In this document: positions 32,853 to 33,760 of the stretch, piece by piece
Layout: the number at the start of each line of letters is the position of its first letter
Position numbering within the stretch: the stretch's first letter is position 1
From: Microbacterium sp.
GTDB taxonomy: Bacteria; Actinomycetota; Actinomycetes; Actinomycetales; Microbacteriaceae
Direction of reading: 5' to 3'
Assembly (NCBI GenBank): GCA_029239165.1
Contig: JAQZBG010000039.1
Span: 1 to 33,760 of the forward strand
DNA length: 33,760 nucleotides
The notes under the pieces: model-generated
Seen by the model: only the letters and a program-made list of their open reading frames with translations
The model's database searches: none
Told to the model about the DNA's origin: nothing
Made by a program: the position numbers and the translations under genes

Positions 32853-32944
32853 GCCCTGGATCTCCCGTTCCGACGCCGGTGCTCGGCGTCGCCTGAGAGC
32901 CTACCGGGAGGTGCTCGCTCGTCCGAAGTGTCGGGGGCCGCCGG

Positions 32945-32950
32945 TAGCCT
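32945..32950 (+). promoter_or_regulatory. -10 element of a probable leaderless promoter (rarA)
   Basis: TAGCCT, six bases, then ATG at 32957. The six bases are GGAGGG, which would be too close to the ATG to serve as a normal Shine-Dalgarno. Confidence 0.5.
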
Positions 32951-32956
32951 GGAGGG

Positions 32957-33760
32957 ATGACGTCCCCTGCCGCGCTGCTCTCCGGGCAGACGCCTCTCGC
33001 CGTGCGCATGCGCCCGATCTCGCTCGACGAGGTCGCGGGGCAGCGGCACCTGTTGCGCGCAGGGTCTCCCATCGTCGCCCTCGCCGATCCGGAGGCGACC
33101 TCACCCGGCGCGGTGTCGATCATCCTGTGGGGTCCGCCTGGCACCGGCAAGACCACTCTCGCGCAGGCGATCGCCCGCTCATCCGGACGCCGGTTCGTCG
33201 AGCTGTCCGCCATCACGGCCGGCGTCAAAGACGTGCGCGAGGTGATGCAGGAGGCGATCACGCAACGCGACCTCTACGGTCAGACGACGATCCTCTTCCT
33301 CGACGAGATCCACCGGTTCACCAAGGCCCAGCAGGACGCTCTGCTGCCCGGCGTCGAGAACGGGTGGGTGATCCTGATCGCCGCGACCACGGAGAACCCC
33401 TCGTTCTCCGTGATCTCTCCTCTCCTGTCCCGCTCCCTGCTGCTCACGCTGCAGCCGCTCACCGACGACGACATCGGCGTGCTCGTGGATCGGGCCGTCG
33501 TGGATGCTCGTGGGCTGAACGGTGCCGTCGCGCTGAGCGCCGAGGCGCGAGCCGCGCTGATCAGGCTCGCATCCGGAGACGCCCGGCGCGCGCTCACCGG
33601 ACTCGAGGCCGGCGCTGCCGTCGCTCTCTCGCACGCTTCGGCTGCGCCCGACGATTCGACTGCGCACGAATCGGGGGAGAACGACACAGCTCCGGTCCCC
33701 GAGGTCTCCGCCGACGACGTGGCGCAGGCAGTCGATAAGGCCCTGCTGCGCTACGACAGG
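32957..33760 (+). CDS. rarA: Replication-associated recombination protein RarA/MgsA (3' end missing)
   Basis: The first 268 residues of an AAA+ ATPase related to clamp-loader subunits that acts at stalled replication forks. Visible motifs are MRPISLDEVAGQRHLL near 18-33, Walker A GPPGTGKT near 59-66, Walker B ILFLDEIHRF near 111-120, sensor 1 ILIAATTENPSFSV and arginine-finger region LLSRS. RuvB of this window shows the same core but lacks TTENPSF. An insert of about 35 Ser/Asp/Glu-rich residues follows GLEAGAAVAL. The gene runs off the window. Confidence 0.95.
   Translation, partial: MTSPAALLSGQTPLAVRMRPISLDEVAGQRHLLRAGSPIVALADPEATSPGAVSIILWGPPGTGKTTLAQAIARSSGRRFVELSAITAGVKDVREVMQEAITQRDLYGQTTILFLDEIHRFTKAQQDALLPGVENGWVILIAATTENPSFSVISPLLSRSLLLTLQPLTDDDIGVLVDRAVVDARGLNGAVALSAEARAALIRLASGDARRALTGLEAGAAVALSHASAAPDDSTAHESGENDTAPVPEVSADDVAQAVDKALLRYDR

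Noticed and set aside
1-33760. CRISPR arrays, tRNA or rRNA genes, insertion sequences, phage genes
   Set aside because: I looked for regularly spaced repeats, tRNA-like cloverleaf sequence, transposase motifs and phage structural genes and saw none.

Overview
The window is high-GC DNA from an actinobacterium, most likely a Microbacterium or close Microbacteriaceae relative. The basis is GC-rich codon use, frequent GTG starts, the yebC-ruvC-ruvA-ruvB-yajC-secD-secF-rel gene order, the pdxS/pdxT plus MocR-regulator arrangement, and protein sequences that resemble that family from memory. No database was searched.

Layout. Positions 1-4119 hold the end of an Ap4A phosphorylase-like HIT gene, then a vitamin B6 block: pyridoxal kinase and a PdxR-type MocR regulator on the minus strand, facing pdxS-pdxT on the plus strand. 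Positions 4116-6642 look like an accessory insert: an esterase gene, a retron-type reverse transcriptase gene, and a 331-bp gap. The gap carries a 171-bp element bounded by 20-nt inverted arms, the layout of a retron msr-msd RNA with a1/a2 arms. Positions 6643-10773 hold an ABC exporter (permease and ATPase) divergent from a NarL-type histidine kinase and response regulator, with a 7-2-7 inverted repeat between them. Positions 10749-13187 hold an APH-like phosphotransferase and a PLP-dependent decarboxylase.

Positions 13359-21959 are core genes: yebC, ruvC, ruvA, ruvB, yajC, secD, secF and rel. Two of them look damaged. ruvA has a frameshift with several codons missing, and yebC lacks about seven residues of a conserved N-terminal helix. 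These may be true mutations or assembly errors. An AbiEi-like protein and a DUF349 protein follow on the minus strand.

Positions 24053-32523 are a nitrite assimilation region. The operon nirB-nirD-siroheme synthase-uroporphyrinogen-III synthase-CbiX-like chelatase has 4-bp start/stop overlaps throughout, so the siroheme cofactor is made alongside the enzyme that needs it. It ends at a strong bidirectional hairpin terminator. Beyond that are a formate/nitrite channel and, divergent from it, a free-standing copy of the NirB FAD/NADH module. All three transcription units have GAAAC 10 bp upstream of a -10-like hexamer, and GTnAC-type half-sites nearby, suggesting shared control by a GlnR-like regulator. 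The window ends with a small membrane protein and the start of rarA.

The most interesting element is the candidate retron at 4941-6510. Its reverse transcriptase has a roughly 120-residue N-terminal extension, and I see no separate effector gene.
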